Made by a program: the position numbers and the translations under genes | The notes under the pieces: generated by a model | Database searches by the model: none | Told to the model about the DNA's origin: nothing | The model's input: the letters and a program-made list of their open reading frames with translations, nothing else | Shown: one piece after another, positions 34,787 through 44,168 of the stretch | How positions within the stretch are numbered: position 1 is the first letter of the stretch | How the letters are laid out: each line of letters opens with the position of its first letter | From: Tetradesmus obliquus | Lineage: Eukaryota > Chlorophyta > Chlorophyceae > Sphaeropleales > Scenedesmaceae | NCBI GenBank assembly: GCA_030272155.1 | Contig: CP126200.1 | Span: 310,001-374,000 of the forward strand | Length of the DNA stretch: 64,000 nucleotides | Direction: 5' to 3'

Positions 34787-35524
34787 TTATTCGCCGGCGT
34801 AGGGCCAGGCGCCGTTGACTGCCGCCTTTGCGCAGCTGGGGAAGTTGGTGCAGGGCTTGTAGTCAGGGTTGGGGCCTCCGCATGGCACAAAGATGCCCTT
34901 CTCCTTGTTCAACGCATACCACTGGTCGGTGCCGCCCCACCACCTGCCACCAGCAGCCCTGTAGCACTCCGTGGTGGGCTTTCCTGCAGCGTCACGCACG
35001 CGCTGGCAGGTGTAGCGGCCGTTGTTGGCCTTTGCGTCCCAGTTGCAGGAGAACTGGGGCCAGTTGCAGCTGCGCGCATACAGCTGGGGGTTGACGCCCT
35101 CGGGCTTCCACTTTTTGTTGTTGCCCGAGAAGTCCAGGCAGGTTTCGCCCTCAGCAATGAAGGGCTTGCCTGCAGCAGCATCCTTGATGCACTTGCCAAC
35201 TCCAGGCTTGAACTCAAAGCAGCGGTTGCCATCATTGCAGGGGTTGCAGTAGGGCCAGCTGGACTGCGTGGTGAAGCCCGACTGCTGCACGGACTTGTAG
35301 CCGGCGATGGGCTGGTTCTTGGGGCCGAGAATGCCCTGGCTCTTGGCCCAGTTGCGAAGGCCGTTGTAGCCCTGGGGGCACTCCCCAATCATCAGCTTCT
35401 CCCAGCCAGGCCCGTCATCGGAGCAGATCTGCCCGGCAAACAGCTCCTTCTTGGTGTAGCTGCGGATCTGCTGCGCGTTGGCGCAGGCTGCCAGGGCTGC
35501 GAGCAGCAGCAGGCAGGCCTTCAT
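34787..35524 (-). CDS. Secreted cysteine-rich protein, single exon, family not recognised
   Basis: The 245-aa frame starts at ATG 35524-35522. The start was chosen because MKACLLLLAALAACANA is a clean signal peptide; an in-frame upstream extension to 35584 would place about 20 residues before it. The mature protein has 14 Cys, an even number that fits disulfides. It has many aromatic and Asn/Lys residues and no low-complexity tract, unlike neighbouring genes. Segments include GECPQGYNGLRNWAK, WPYCNPCNDGNRCFEF and CNWPQFSCNWD. I do not recognise the family. It may be an extracellular matrix or cell-wall-associated protein, which is inference. It has no introns in a window where almost every gene has several. 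The stop is TAA at 34787-34789. Confidence 0.8.
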   Translation of the reverse strand: MKACLLLLAALAACANAQQIRSYTKKELFAGQICSDDGPGWEKLMIGECPQGYNGLRNWAKSQGILGPKNQPIAGYKSVQQSGFTTQSSWPYCNPCNDGNRCFEFKPGVGKCIKDAAAGKPFIAEGETCLDFSGNNKKWKPEGVNPQLYARSCNWPQFSCNWDAKANNGRYTCQRVRDAAGKPTTECYRAAGGRWWGGTDQWYALNKEKGIFVPCGGPNPDYKPCTNFPSCAKAAVNGAWPYAGE

Positions 35525-36658
35525 CGCGGTGACACTGGATACGACAGGAGCCCGGCTGCGCTGTACGGCTGCAGCAAAGTGCAAAAAACACTAGCAGAAA
35601 ATAGGGTGAGGCCACCTGGGGCCCGTAGCAGCTGCAATGCTGCACTGGCACGCTAGCCGAGTTTGGTTGGTTATGGGCTAATGAGGAAAGGCTGCAAAGG
35701 GCAGCTCCAGCAGCAGTGATCTAACGACAAAGCTGTGACAAGTAAACAGCGGGCACGGCCGGGCTATAGAAGCAGGCTGGCGGGCAGAAAGGTTGACCAG
35801 GGATTTGGCATGAGGGTTCGAGCCAGCCGAGCAAACGGTCCTCTTTGTCGTCGAATTAGATAACATCATTAGTTCAAAAGTTCTCACATACCTTTTGGGC
35901 AGCTCCTGCTGCTGTCACCCGTGGCTGATCCTCGCACCTGCCTCGCGGCCGTTGAGGTGACCGAAGCTGCCCGCAAGCAATTGCCAGCTCAAGCTCAGGC
36001 AACTTTGAAGCGTGATCTAAGTGTATCTATAAGGAACAGGAACTCTTGTTTGCGACACAACTGCATGCATTGGACAGAAGTGGCCTACTTAGAGCTGTCT
36101 GAGTGGCTTGCCAGGTCATGCCCAACTTTTGGTGCCCTGCTGCTGACCACGACCAGACGGACACGATTCGGTGTCGCACGATAAACAACAGGTCATATCA
36201 TCATCATAAAATTGAAAAATGACTGTGCAGGGATGCATACAAGGAGTCATGTAGACTTGTCAGTAGCACACTCCTTGCTCCAGGCTGGCATGCAGAAACA
36301 GTCCTGACATGTGCACTGCACAGCATGCTCCATGTACGGTTGCAGAACCACATACAGCAGCGTTGACCAGCCGCACATACTGCAGTTGAAGCCAAGGAAC
36401 AATTCTGCATTCCAAACCGTGACAGCTAGTCTGCCACTGCAGAAGACCCGTCACTACTGTGAGCTCACACTACCAGCCACCACCACCGCGTGAGTGACAC
36501 TGCCACAAATGTGCAAGCAGTGCCACAAGATGTCCCTCCCGACACACCAATGCCCACACTCAAACAATACTCGTTTCAGCACACCCCTCGAAACCATCCC
36601 CTGGCCCAGCCCCTTGTCACCAGCCTGCTGCAGCTGCCTGCAGCAACCGCCCGCAGCG
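35525..36658. other. Intergenic: promoter of the secreted protein and 3' region of the mTERF-like gene
   Basis: No supported coding exon. A plus-strand frame near 35921-36183 has no ATG start and no splice support. CTATAG at 35764-35769 might be a minus-strand TATA-like element for the secreted protein, about 240 bp upstream of its ATG. Confidence 0.35.
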
Positions 36659-39518
36659 TCACTGCAGCCCCACCTGCGCCAGCGCCTGCTGCTTGAAGTC
36701 CTGCAGCAGCTGGCTGCTGCTGTTGCCCGCGTGGTGCAGCAGCACACCGGCCGGCTCCCGCCCAGGCAGCAGATCAGCGAACCCTAGCAGGCTGCCCTGC
36801 AGAGCACCCGGCTCCAGCAGCCACGGCTCAGCTGTCAGCAGCGCCAGCAGCTCATCAGGTGCCAGCTGCGGCAGCAGCAGCGACGCAGCCTGCAGGGAAG
36901 CGACGGCAGGATGACACGATGGTGGTGAACTCTCAGTCGCTTCTGCAATGTGGTAGCGCGAGCCGCCAGGTGTCAGGCAGCTGGCTCAGTGGGGCCAGTC
37001 ACTGCAGCTCAGCAACACAACTGCACTTCCAGAAGTTGTAGAAAGCATACATAAAGAAGTGACTAGTACAGAGGCAGCCACAGTACTGCCGCACCTTTTG
37101 AACATGTGAGTAAGCATGTTGTTACATTGTGCATTGCATTTGCAGAGTGTGTTTACTGCAGCTCTTTACACTCACCTGCTCCACCAGTGCCTGCAGTTGC
37201 TGTGGGTCGTGCCTCAGCAGCTGCGGGTGCCGCGTCACCAGCTGGGACACGTTGGCCCCGCCGCCGCCGCCGCTGCCGCTGCCGCTGCTGCCATCGCTGC
37301 CATCACCATCTGGGGCAGCAGCAGCGCCCTCCAGCGCCTCCCGCAGCGCAATGAGCTTCTCAGGCAGCTGCTCAGTGCTGGCTGCCAATGTCACCTGCAG
37401 TTACATCAGCAGCAGAGACCCACAAGTTGCAGCACAGCAGTCATGGGCTGATGCTGGCAAGGCTGCCTCTTGACTACATCGCAGCACAACACAATTGCAG
37501 TGCAAGCATGTGAACACGTATTGGCACAGCCAAGAACAACGCGCAGGGTGGTGCTGCACCGACCTACACAATGCTGCTGTCGTGCTGCACAGCTGGATGC
37601 AGCCCGCTGCCAGCTTACCTGCTGCCGCATGAGCTGCCGAATCGCCTGCCTGGGCTGCTCGGCACAAGCCTGCAACTGCGCCAGCACTGCCTGCTGCTGC
37701 CTTGCCAGCAGTGCCGCTGGGTCGGGCTGCTGCATGCAGCGCTGCCGCCGCCTGCCTGGCAGGCCCACCGGGCTGCCCTGCTGGCTGCAGACACTGCTGC
37801 TGCTGCTGCTGTTGTTGTTGTTGTTGTTGTTGCTTGGGGGGTGAACTGCACGCAGCGTGACTAGATAATCAGACATTGTCACCAGGGTAGCATTGTGCAG
37901 CAGCGCGCTGTTGCTGTCTTGGTCACATGCCCTGCAGTCACACACAAAGATGCTAACTACCGTCAAAGGAAGGGCATAAGCAACAATACAGCAGCACCAA
38001 TGCTCTGCTACAGCACTGACACGCTCTGCTGCTACAAACATCACGCAAACCATGTGCAGGCCCCACAGCCGCGCTTGTGCATCAAGTTACGGCAATCCAC
38101 AATCGCTTCTCGCCAGCTGCACCAACAACAAGCAGCACTGCAATGTGCCTTGCAATGGCTTGATTGTGACTACGTTATGATGATAGCTTTATGATTATGG
38201 CGAGAGCAGGTGTGCTGCAGGCTCACCCAATGGCATCCTGCACAAGTTGCATCAGCTCTGCCACCAGCTGATCCATGCCGGGTGCCGCATTGCTGCTGCT
38301 GAAGCTGCTGCTGCTGCTGCTGCTGCTGCTGACGGTGTCTGCCAGCTCCTGCAGTGCTGCAGCCACGTCCCGCCAGCGCTGCTGCGCTGCGCTGCTTGCT
38401 GCCAGTGAGGCGTCCATGTCTGGCAGCAGCAGCCGCAGCAGCTGCACCTGGCGCGACAGCTCGCCAGCTGGCATGGCCAGCTCAGCACTGACAGCCTGCA
38501 GAAACGGCCGATTTTGTTTGTTGCCAGTGGATGCGTGTGATATCACGACGGTATTAAGATATTGGTTCACACGCGTGCGCCAGCTAGAATCCGTCTGACT
38601 AGCTCAGCAGCAAGAGCCCTGCACGTAGCTTATCAGCAACAAGGGTTGAAAGAGCTGCGCCACTCGCAGCAGGTGCAGAAGCACAAACATATGACCAGTG
38701 CCCAAAATAGAAGCAGTTTGAGGCCCTGGCTAGATGCCACGGAACAGCGCCAGGCACCAGCTGCCACCCACCTGCACAGCTGCCTGCCATTCCGCTTCCA
38801 ATTCTGCGTCTGCAGCAGCAGCGGCAGCCTGCTTCTGCTGTGCTGCAGCAGCAGCCGCAGCCCGCTTCTCCAGAGCAGCATCCACAACAGCAGCCAGAAC
38901 GCCGCTGCTGCTGCTGCTGCTGCTGCTGGTAGCGGCTGGGCTAGAACCACTTGCAGGCTGCTCGGCTGTTGCAGTGGATTGTGGCGATGGCAGGCCTTGC
39001 GCTGCTACTGCTGGTACTGCTGCTGGTGTCGGTGCTGCTAATGATGCAGGTGCTGCTGATGGTGGTGGTGGTGCTGCTGTTACTGGCGGAGCAGCAGGTG
39101 CTGCTGGTCCGTCTATGGCAGCGGCTTCTGCTGCGTACGCTGCTTCTGCTGCCGCAGCAATGGCCTCAGCTGCTGCCAGAGCAGCAGCACTGACCTTAGG
39201 CTGCTGCTGGCTGCTGTTGCTGCTGCTAGTGGCTGCTGCTGTGCTAGTGGCGCCTGCATGAGGCTCGGCACGGCAGACTGTATGTGCCAGGCGCGTCCGC
39301 TGCTGCTTGTTGCTGCTGCTGTGGGGTGCGCCTGCTGCAGCACTGCTGCTGCCCTGCCGAGCATGTCTCCCCGGCACCAGCTGCTGGTGGTGATGATTGG
39401 GGCAAACTGATGCTAAGGCAACTGCTTTGATGTGGATGGCGTTACATCTGGATTTCCTGCAGCTCCTGTTTGAGGTGCACGACCCAGCAGGTGCGTGCTG
39501 CAGCTGCGTTGCGCGCAT
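36659..39518 (-). CDS. mTERF-like helical protein, probably organellar
   Basis: Exons in transcript order: 39518-38772, 38495-38227, 37931-37619, 37394-37176, 36889-36659. They give 592 aa with matching phases. An in-frame ATG at 39590 would add 24 residues. The N-terminal roughly 100 residues are rich in Ser, Arg and Ala with few acids, like a chloroplast transit peptide. A long Ala-rich and Ser-rich low-complexity part follows. The C-terminal part has repeats of the type HPQLLRHDPQQLQALVEQ and AEPWLLEPGALQGSLLGF, close to the mTERF pattern (P-x-LL followed by L-x2-L). mTERF proteins bind organelle nucleic acids and control transcription or RNA processing. The assignment rests on these short repeats only. 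It is transcribed divergently from IMP3. Confidence 0.5.
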
Positions 39519-40269
39519 GGCTCCTGCTGCGTGGTCCTGCAGCGTGGTATGATGCACAAGCAGACAGCAAACATCAGGCAGATCGTTCATCGCTTGGGCA
39601 CAGTCAGCTCAGTTACAGTGAGCAAGCAAGGTTTGGTTGAAACAGAGTCAGCCAGCGAGTGGCTAGCACCATGCAGGTGCTGCTGGGCATTGAATATCTG
39701 ACAAGCTCCTGCCAACTCTTCCCCCTCCTCAAGCAAATTGCTTACCTATTCCAAGCTTTAAACGGAGATATGCGGTGCCAGCGTGCCCTGCTTGCACTGG
39801 TGGTCCAGCAAGAGCAGCGTTCCCTCCCACAAGCAGTGGTGTGGAGTGGGTGGACTCTGCTGGGTATGCAGGCGCAGCTGCGGTGCGATGAGGATGTGAA
39901 AACGCGAAACTTATACAAATGTGCCAGCCTGAAATTCCTTCAGACATGCACCACAGGCCTTCACAGCAAGAAGTTGTCATAGGACTGGGAACTCCCTTGT
40001 GACAGTTTCAATTCTTGCCAACCTATCTTCCTGCACCGCGCTCTGCGTTGAGCTCGATCTTTCTATCACCGAGTGCTGTCGAGGCCTGCTGGAAGAGTTG
40101 CAACCTGCTGCACCAGTGCGCCCTTTTCCTCGCCCATTTTGCGACGGGAGCACATCACTGGCGTAAAACTCGACGTTGTATCAATCTACTTGTTGTTGGC
40201 GTAACTTACGTATCTGAGCAGTTGATAGCAGCTCGGCTGCCGTCTTGCAAGTAGGGCAGAGGCTGCACC
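39519..40269. promoter_or_regulatory. Divergent promoter region between the mTERF-like gene and IMP3
   Basis: About 750 bp separate the two start codons. An ATG frame of about 103 codons (39671-39982, plus) is present but has no splice or family support. The sequence is AT-richer than the flanking exons. No TATA box was recognised. Confidence 0.35.
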
Positions 40270-41885
40270 ATGCGGCAGCTGAAGCACCATGAGCAAAAGC
40301 TGCTCAAGAAGGTCAACTTCTTGCGGTGGAAGAATGAGCACAACCTACGGGAATTGCAGGTGAGTAGGGCAGGCGCAGCAGGCAGCTGGACGGCTGCACA
40401 AGTCAGCATGACGGCGGCGGCAGCAGCAGCAGCAGCAAGCAGCAGCAACATGGCCATGGCTGATAGCGCTGTTGTTATGTTCTTGCTTCTTCATTTGCTC
40501 ATGCAAGGTTGGTTAGCAGTGCTGTGGTTCAGTGCCGTGATTGATCTAAGGTGCCTTATTGCGTCATCTGTACACCTGCGAATATATTCAGCTGCGCCTG
40601 CATGTGCACAGCACGCCCTGTGCATGCCGCTATACCCATCGCCACATCACCTCTTCTGTGCTAGTTGTGACTGCCTCCCGCCATTCTCGCCCCAGGAGCA
40701 CTTGCAACACATTCACCTCACAGTAACCGATGCCGCCTGTCTCCTCTGCCCCCGCCTGCCTGTCATGTCACGCTGCCAGGTCATGCGCCGCTACCACATC
40801 CAGGACCGCGACGACTACTGCAACCAGACCATGTCTCATGCACACTCTGCTCCCTGATATGCAAGATTTTCAACACATCTTCCTCACACGCAATGTTGGT
40901 GTTGGCTCCCTCTGCCCCCGCCTGCCTGTCGTGCCACGCTGCCAGGTCATGCGGCGCTACCACATCCAGGACCGTGATGACTACCGCAAGTACAACAAGA
41001 TCTGCGGCCTGGTCACGCAGCTCACAAACGTGCTCAAGCAGCTGGACCCGCAGGACAAGCTGCGCATAGAGCTCACGGAGCAGCTGCTGGCCAAGTGAGA
41101 CCCAGCAGGCTGCATATGTGTGCATACACAGCCGTAGCTGTCAACCGTCACAGCGCGCGCACCTAGCAGCTGCTGATTGAATGAGGCAGCAAGCGGTAGC
41201 AGCGGCGCTTACCTAGCAGCTGCGTTTCGTGTGTAGCCAACGAGACACAGCGCTCTGCAAACTTCCTGTTAACAGCAGGCTGCATTTGTTGGATACGCAG
41301 CCGTAGTTGTAAACCGCAGCCACGCCTGTGCTGCGTCATGCGCCACATGCTGGTGTGCACCACTGCACGATACTTGGGCACAATGAACAGCAGTAAATGT
41401 GACTCCTGCCATTCACAACACCCATTATCTACCACACTGTTTCTTGCAGGCTGCACGACATGGGTGTGCTGCCTACCAAGAAGATCTTGCCATAAGCCAT
41501 TTGAAACAAATCGCTCACAACCACGCAACACCTGCCATGATGCCTTTCTCATGTGCGTATTGTGCTGCGCAGGCTGCACGACATGGGTGTGCTGCCTACA
41601 AAGAAGTCTCTGGCGCAGACGGAAACACTCGCCACAGCCGCCTTCTGCCGCCGGCGGCTAGCAGTGGTCATGGTGCGACTGAAGATGGCTGAGACAGTGC
41701 GGGAGGCGGCCACATTCATAGAGCAGGGCCACGTGCGTGTGGGTCCCAACACGGTGACAGAGCCTGCTTTCCATGTGAGCAAGACGCTTGAGGACTTTGT
41801 GACGTGGGTGGACACCAGCAAGATCAAGCGCAAGGTGCTCAAGTACAACGACGCGCTGGACGACTACCTGCTGCTCAACAGCTGA
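40270..41885 (+). CDS. IMP3: U3 small nucleolar ribonucleoprotein IMP3
   Basis: Exons 40270-40359, 40946-41094 and 41573-41885 give 183 aa, the usual length of IMP3. The first exon has MRQLKHHEQKLLKKVNFLRW. The second has MRRYHIQDRDDYRKYNKICG. The third has LHDMGVLP, then an S4 RNA-binding domain (about residues 105-160, with MVRLKMAETVREAATFIEQG), and ends DDYLLLNS. IMP3 is part of the SSU processome and helps U3 snoRNA pair with pre-rRNA for 18S processing in the nucleolus. The introns carry partial copies of exons 2 and 3. TGTAA at 42261-42265 is the likely poly(A) signal. Confidence 0.94.
40693..40850 (+). repeat. IMP3: Tandem echo copy of the intron end and start of IMP3 exon 2
   Basis: Positions 40747-40822 repeat 40911-40986 almost base for base, including CTGCCCCCGCCTGCCTGTC, the CAG acceptor and the first 13 codons (VMRRYHIQDRDDY). 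The copy then changes to a frame that stops at TGA 40856. The period is about 164 bp, and the preceding intron part (CAACACAT...CCTCACA) is also repeated, so this is a direct tandem duplication. Using this acceptor would truncate the protein. Confidence 0.85.
41440..41495 (+). repeat. IMP3: Echo copy of the start of IMP3 exon 3
   Basis: CAGGCTGCACGACATGGGTG and the following bases occur at 41447-41485 and again at the real acceptor (41570-41608). The copy codes LHDMGVLPTKK before it stops at TAA. The period is about 122 bp. Confidence 0.85.
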
Positions 41886-42668
41886 GGCGGCTGCCTGCTG
41901 CATGTTTGTACAATGTTTATCGAGGATCTTGCAGTTGTGACGGCAGTTGGTACAGTGCGCAGTGTGCACAAACTGCTGACATCTGCAGCAGCAGCAGCAG
42001 CAGCAACAGCGGCAGCTGCTCCACTGAGTCATGGCAGTGTGTCGTCATGGCGAGGGTTGTTCCTTTGGACTGCTGTCCAAGTGGGCTTGTGGTTCTCTGG
42101 TGTGGCTCTGGGGCTATCATAGCATGATGTGTGATGCATGCGCTGAGATACGCGCATTCAGCCATGCGGCCTGCATCCAGCAGTATAGCAACATTGATGA
42201 GATTGTGTGTGCCACAGGCGCCTGTCTTATTCGTGTCACCCAGAGGATACATGCCTCGGATGTAAGAGGCGTGGCGCTCAAAATGCTTGGGGCTTGCGAC
42301 TTGTGCAAGTATGAGAGACTGGTAACAGGCCTGTGACATGCAGCAGCACCACCAAGCGTCCAGCAGGCACAGCAGATGACATGCAGGCAGGGGTGACGCC
42401 GCGGACGTTATGACAGCAGCAGGGTTCTTGGGGCCAAACCTGTGTCACCAGCACTGAGGTAACCAGCACAGGTCACCGATACGTCATGCAAGTGTGTTGG
42501 TAGTTGCTGTTGTTTGTGGCTGCAAGAACAAGACAAGACAGTGCTGCTTGCCGAGTGAGCCAAGTCTACTGTCCTACCCCCTTGCTGTGCCTCCTGTCCC
42601 GCAGTGTTCTCCGCAGTCCGAAGCTATTGTTGCCTAATCTTCTTAGCGCTGCAAAACACCGCGTCAGA
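41886..42668. other. Intergenic: IMP3 3' region and eIF4A3 promoter
   Basis: Contains a short (CAG)n at 41981-42005 and TGTAA at 42261-42265. No exon is supported. Confidence 0.45.
42261..42265 (+). terminator. IMP3: TGTAA poly(A) signal candidate for IMP3
   Basis: TGTAA is 376 bp past the IMP3 stop and before the eIF4A3 start. Confidence 0.5.
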
Positions 42669-44126
42669 ATGAGCCGCAGGCAAGCTCCGTGAGCTGAGCA
42701 GCTACGATCGCAGCCTGGGCTTGCAGCAGGTGCAGATGTTGCTGATGCTGCTTTGCTTTGTTCGCAGGGATCGTCCTGCAGGTGGCAGGGGTCGCGAGGC
42801 AGACACCATGATGATGGACGAGGAGGGAATCAGTGTTTCAGACAAGAACGTCAAAGTGATCAAGTCCTTCGATGAAATGGGGATGCGGGATGACCTTCTA
42901 CGAGGCATTTTCGCATATGGCTTTGAGAAGCCCTCGGCCATCCAGCAGCGTGCGCTGCTGCCCATCACACAGGGGCGGGATGTCATTGCCCAGGCACAGT
43001 CTGGCACTGGAAAGTCTTCTCTTATTGCCATGTCCATCTGCCAAGTGGTGGACACCAAGCTCAGAGAGTGAGCATCAGCCTGGCATGCGTGCTAGTCACT
43101 TGCGGCAGTAGCAGCAGCAGCAGCAGCAGCAGCAGCGGCGTGTGCAACTTGCCACTTCACAATCACCAGGTAGTTGGTTTGATGTGCTTTCAACCCCACA
43201 GCCGGTGCTTAGCAGGCACCACATCTGTGCTTCCTGTGCTGCACGCCACAGCACCTGCAGCACTCCGGCTGATGTCGTCCCGCACGAACTCACACGCATC
43301 TGTCACATGCTCACTAGCGTGCAAGCTTGCTTGACATCCTGCATAATCTTCTCTTTCTCCTGCTGCTGCTGCTGCTGCTGCTGCTTGGCTGCCGCAGGGT
43401 GCAGGCGCTGGTGCTGTCCCCGACACGCGAGCTGGCCACGCAGACGGAGAAGCTGGTGCTGGCGATTGGAGACTTCATGAACCTGCAGGCACACGCGTGC
43501 ATCGGCGGACACAGCGTGGGTGCGTGCACAGCCAGCAGCAGCAGCAGCAGCAGCAGCAAGGGCGGCGTCAGCAGTACGGGCAGCAGCAGCAGCAGCACAG
43601 CATGGGCAGCAGCAGCAGCAGCACAGCATGGGCAGCAGCAGCAGCAGTGCATGCGCAGCAACACCAGCAGCAGTGCATGCATATCTGGGTGAAAGGCTGC
43701 CGCAGTGGCTGCGTTGAAGCTGCAGGCTGCAGCGGCCCTGTTTAGGCAGCTGCTGAAAGTGTCGGCGTATGAATGAGGCTCTCATGGCAATCGGTGGATT
43801 GAGGCATGCCACATGTGCAGGTGTGGCTGCTGCAGCAGAACCTGGAAAAGACACTCGACTGCTTGCAGAACGTACGGCAGCAGCAGAAGAGCAGTTCAGC
43901 AGCGGACAGAACAGAATGGATGCCAGCAGCATCAACAGCAGCAGCACTGCTGAGCACGTGAGGCGCAGAGCTTACAGTGGCATCTGGAGCAGCAGCAGCA
44001 GTGTCTCATCAGTAGAAAGAGGAGGGGCACGAGCCGCAGCAACAGCAGCAGCGCTGGTGTTGAGGGTGAGCAAGTGAGCGCGGCCCCTGGACTAAGTGGT
44101 TGCGACCTGTGTGCTGCTGCTGCTGC

Positions 44127-44168
<42 letters not shown>

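Noticed and set aside
35805-35830. GGTTCGAGCC resembling a tRNA T-arm
   Set aside because: The bases on both sides do not form the T stem, and no acceptor or anticodon stem could be placed.
35921-36183. 87-codon frame on the plus strand
   Set aside because: It begins with GTG rather than ATG and has no acceptor upstream. The composition is not decisive.
39671-39982. 103-codon ATG frame on the plus strand
   Set aside because: It lies between two divergent start codons, with no family, no splice sites and no nearby poly(A) signal. It is probably chance.
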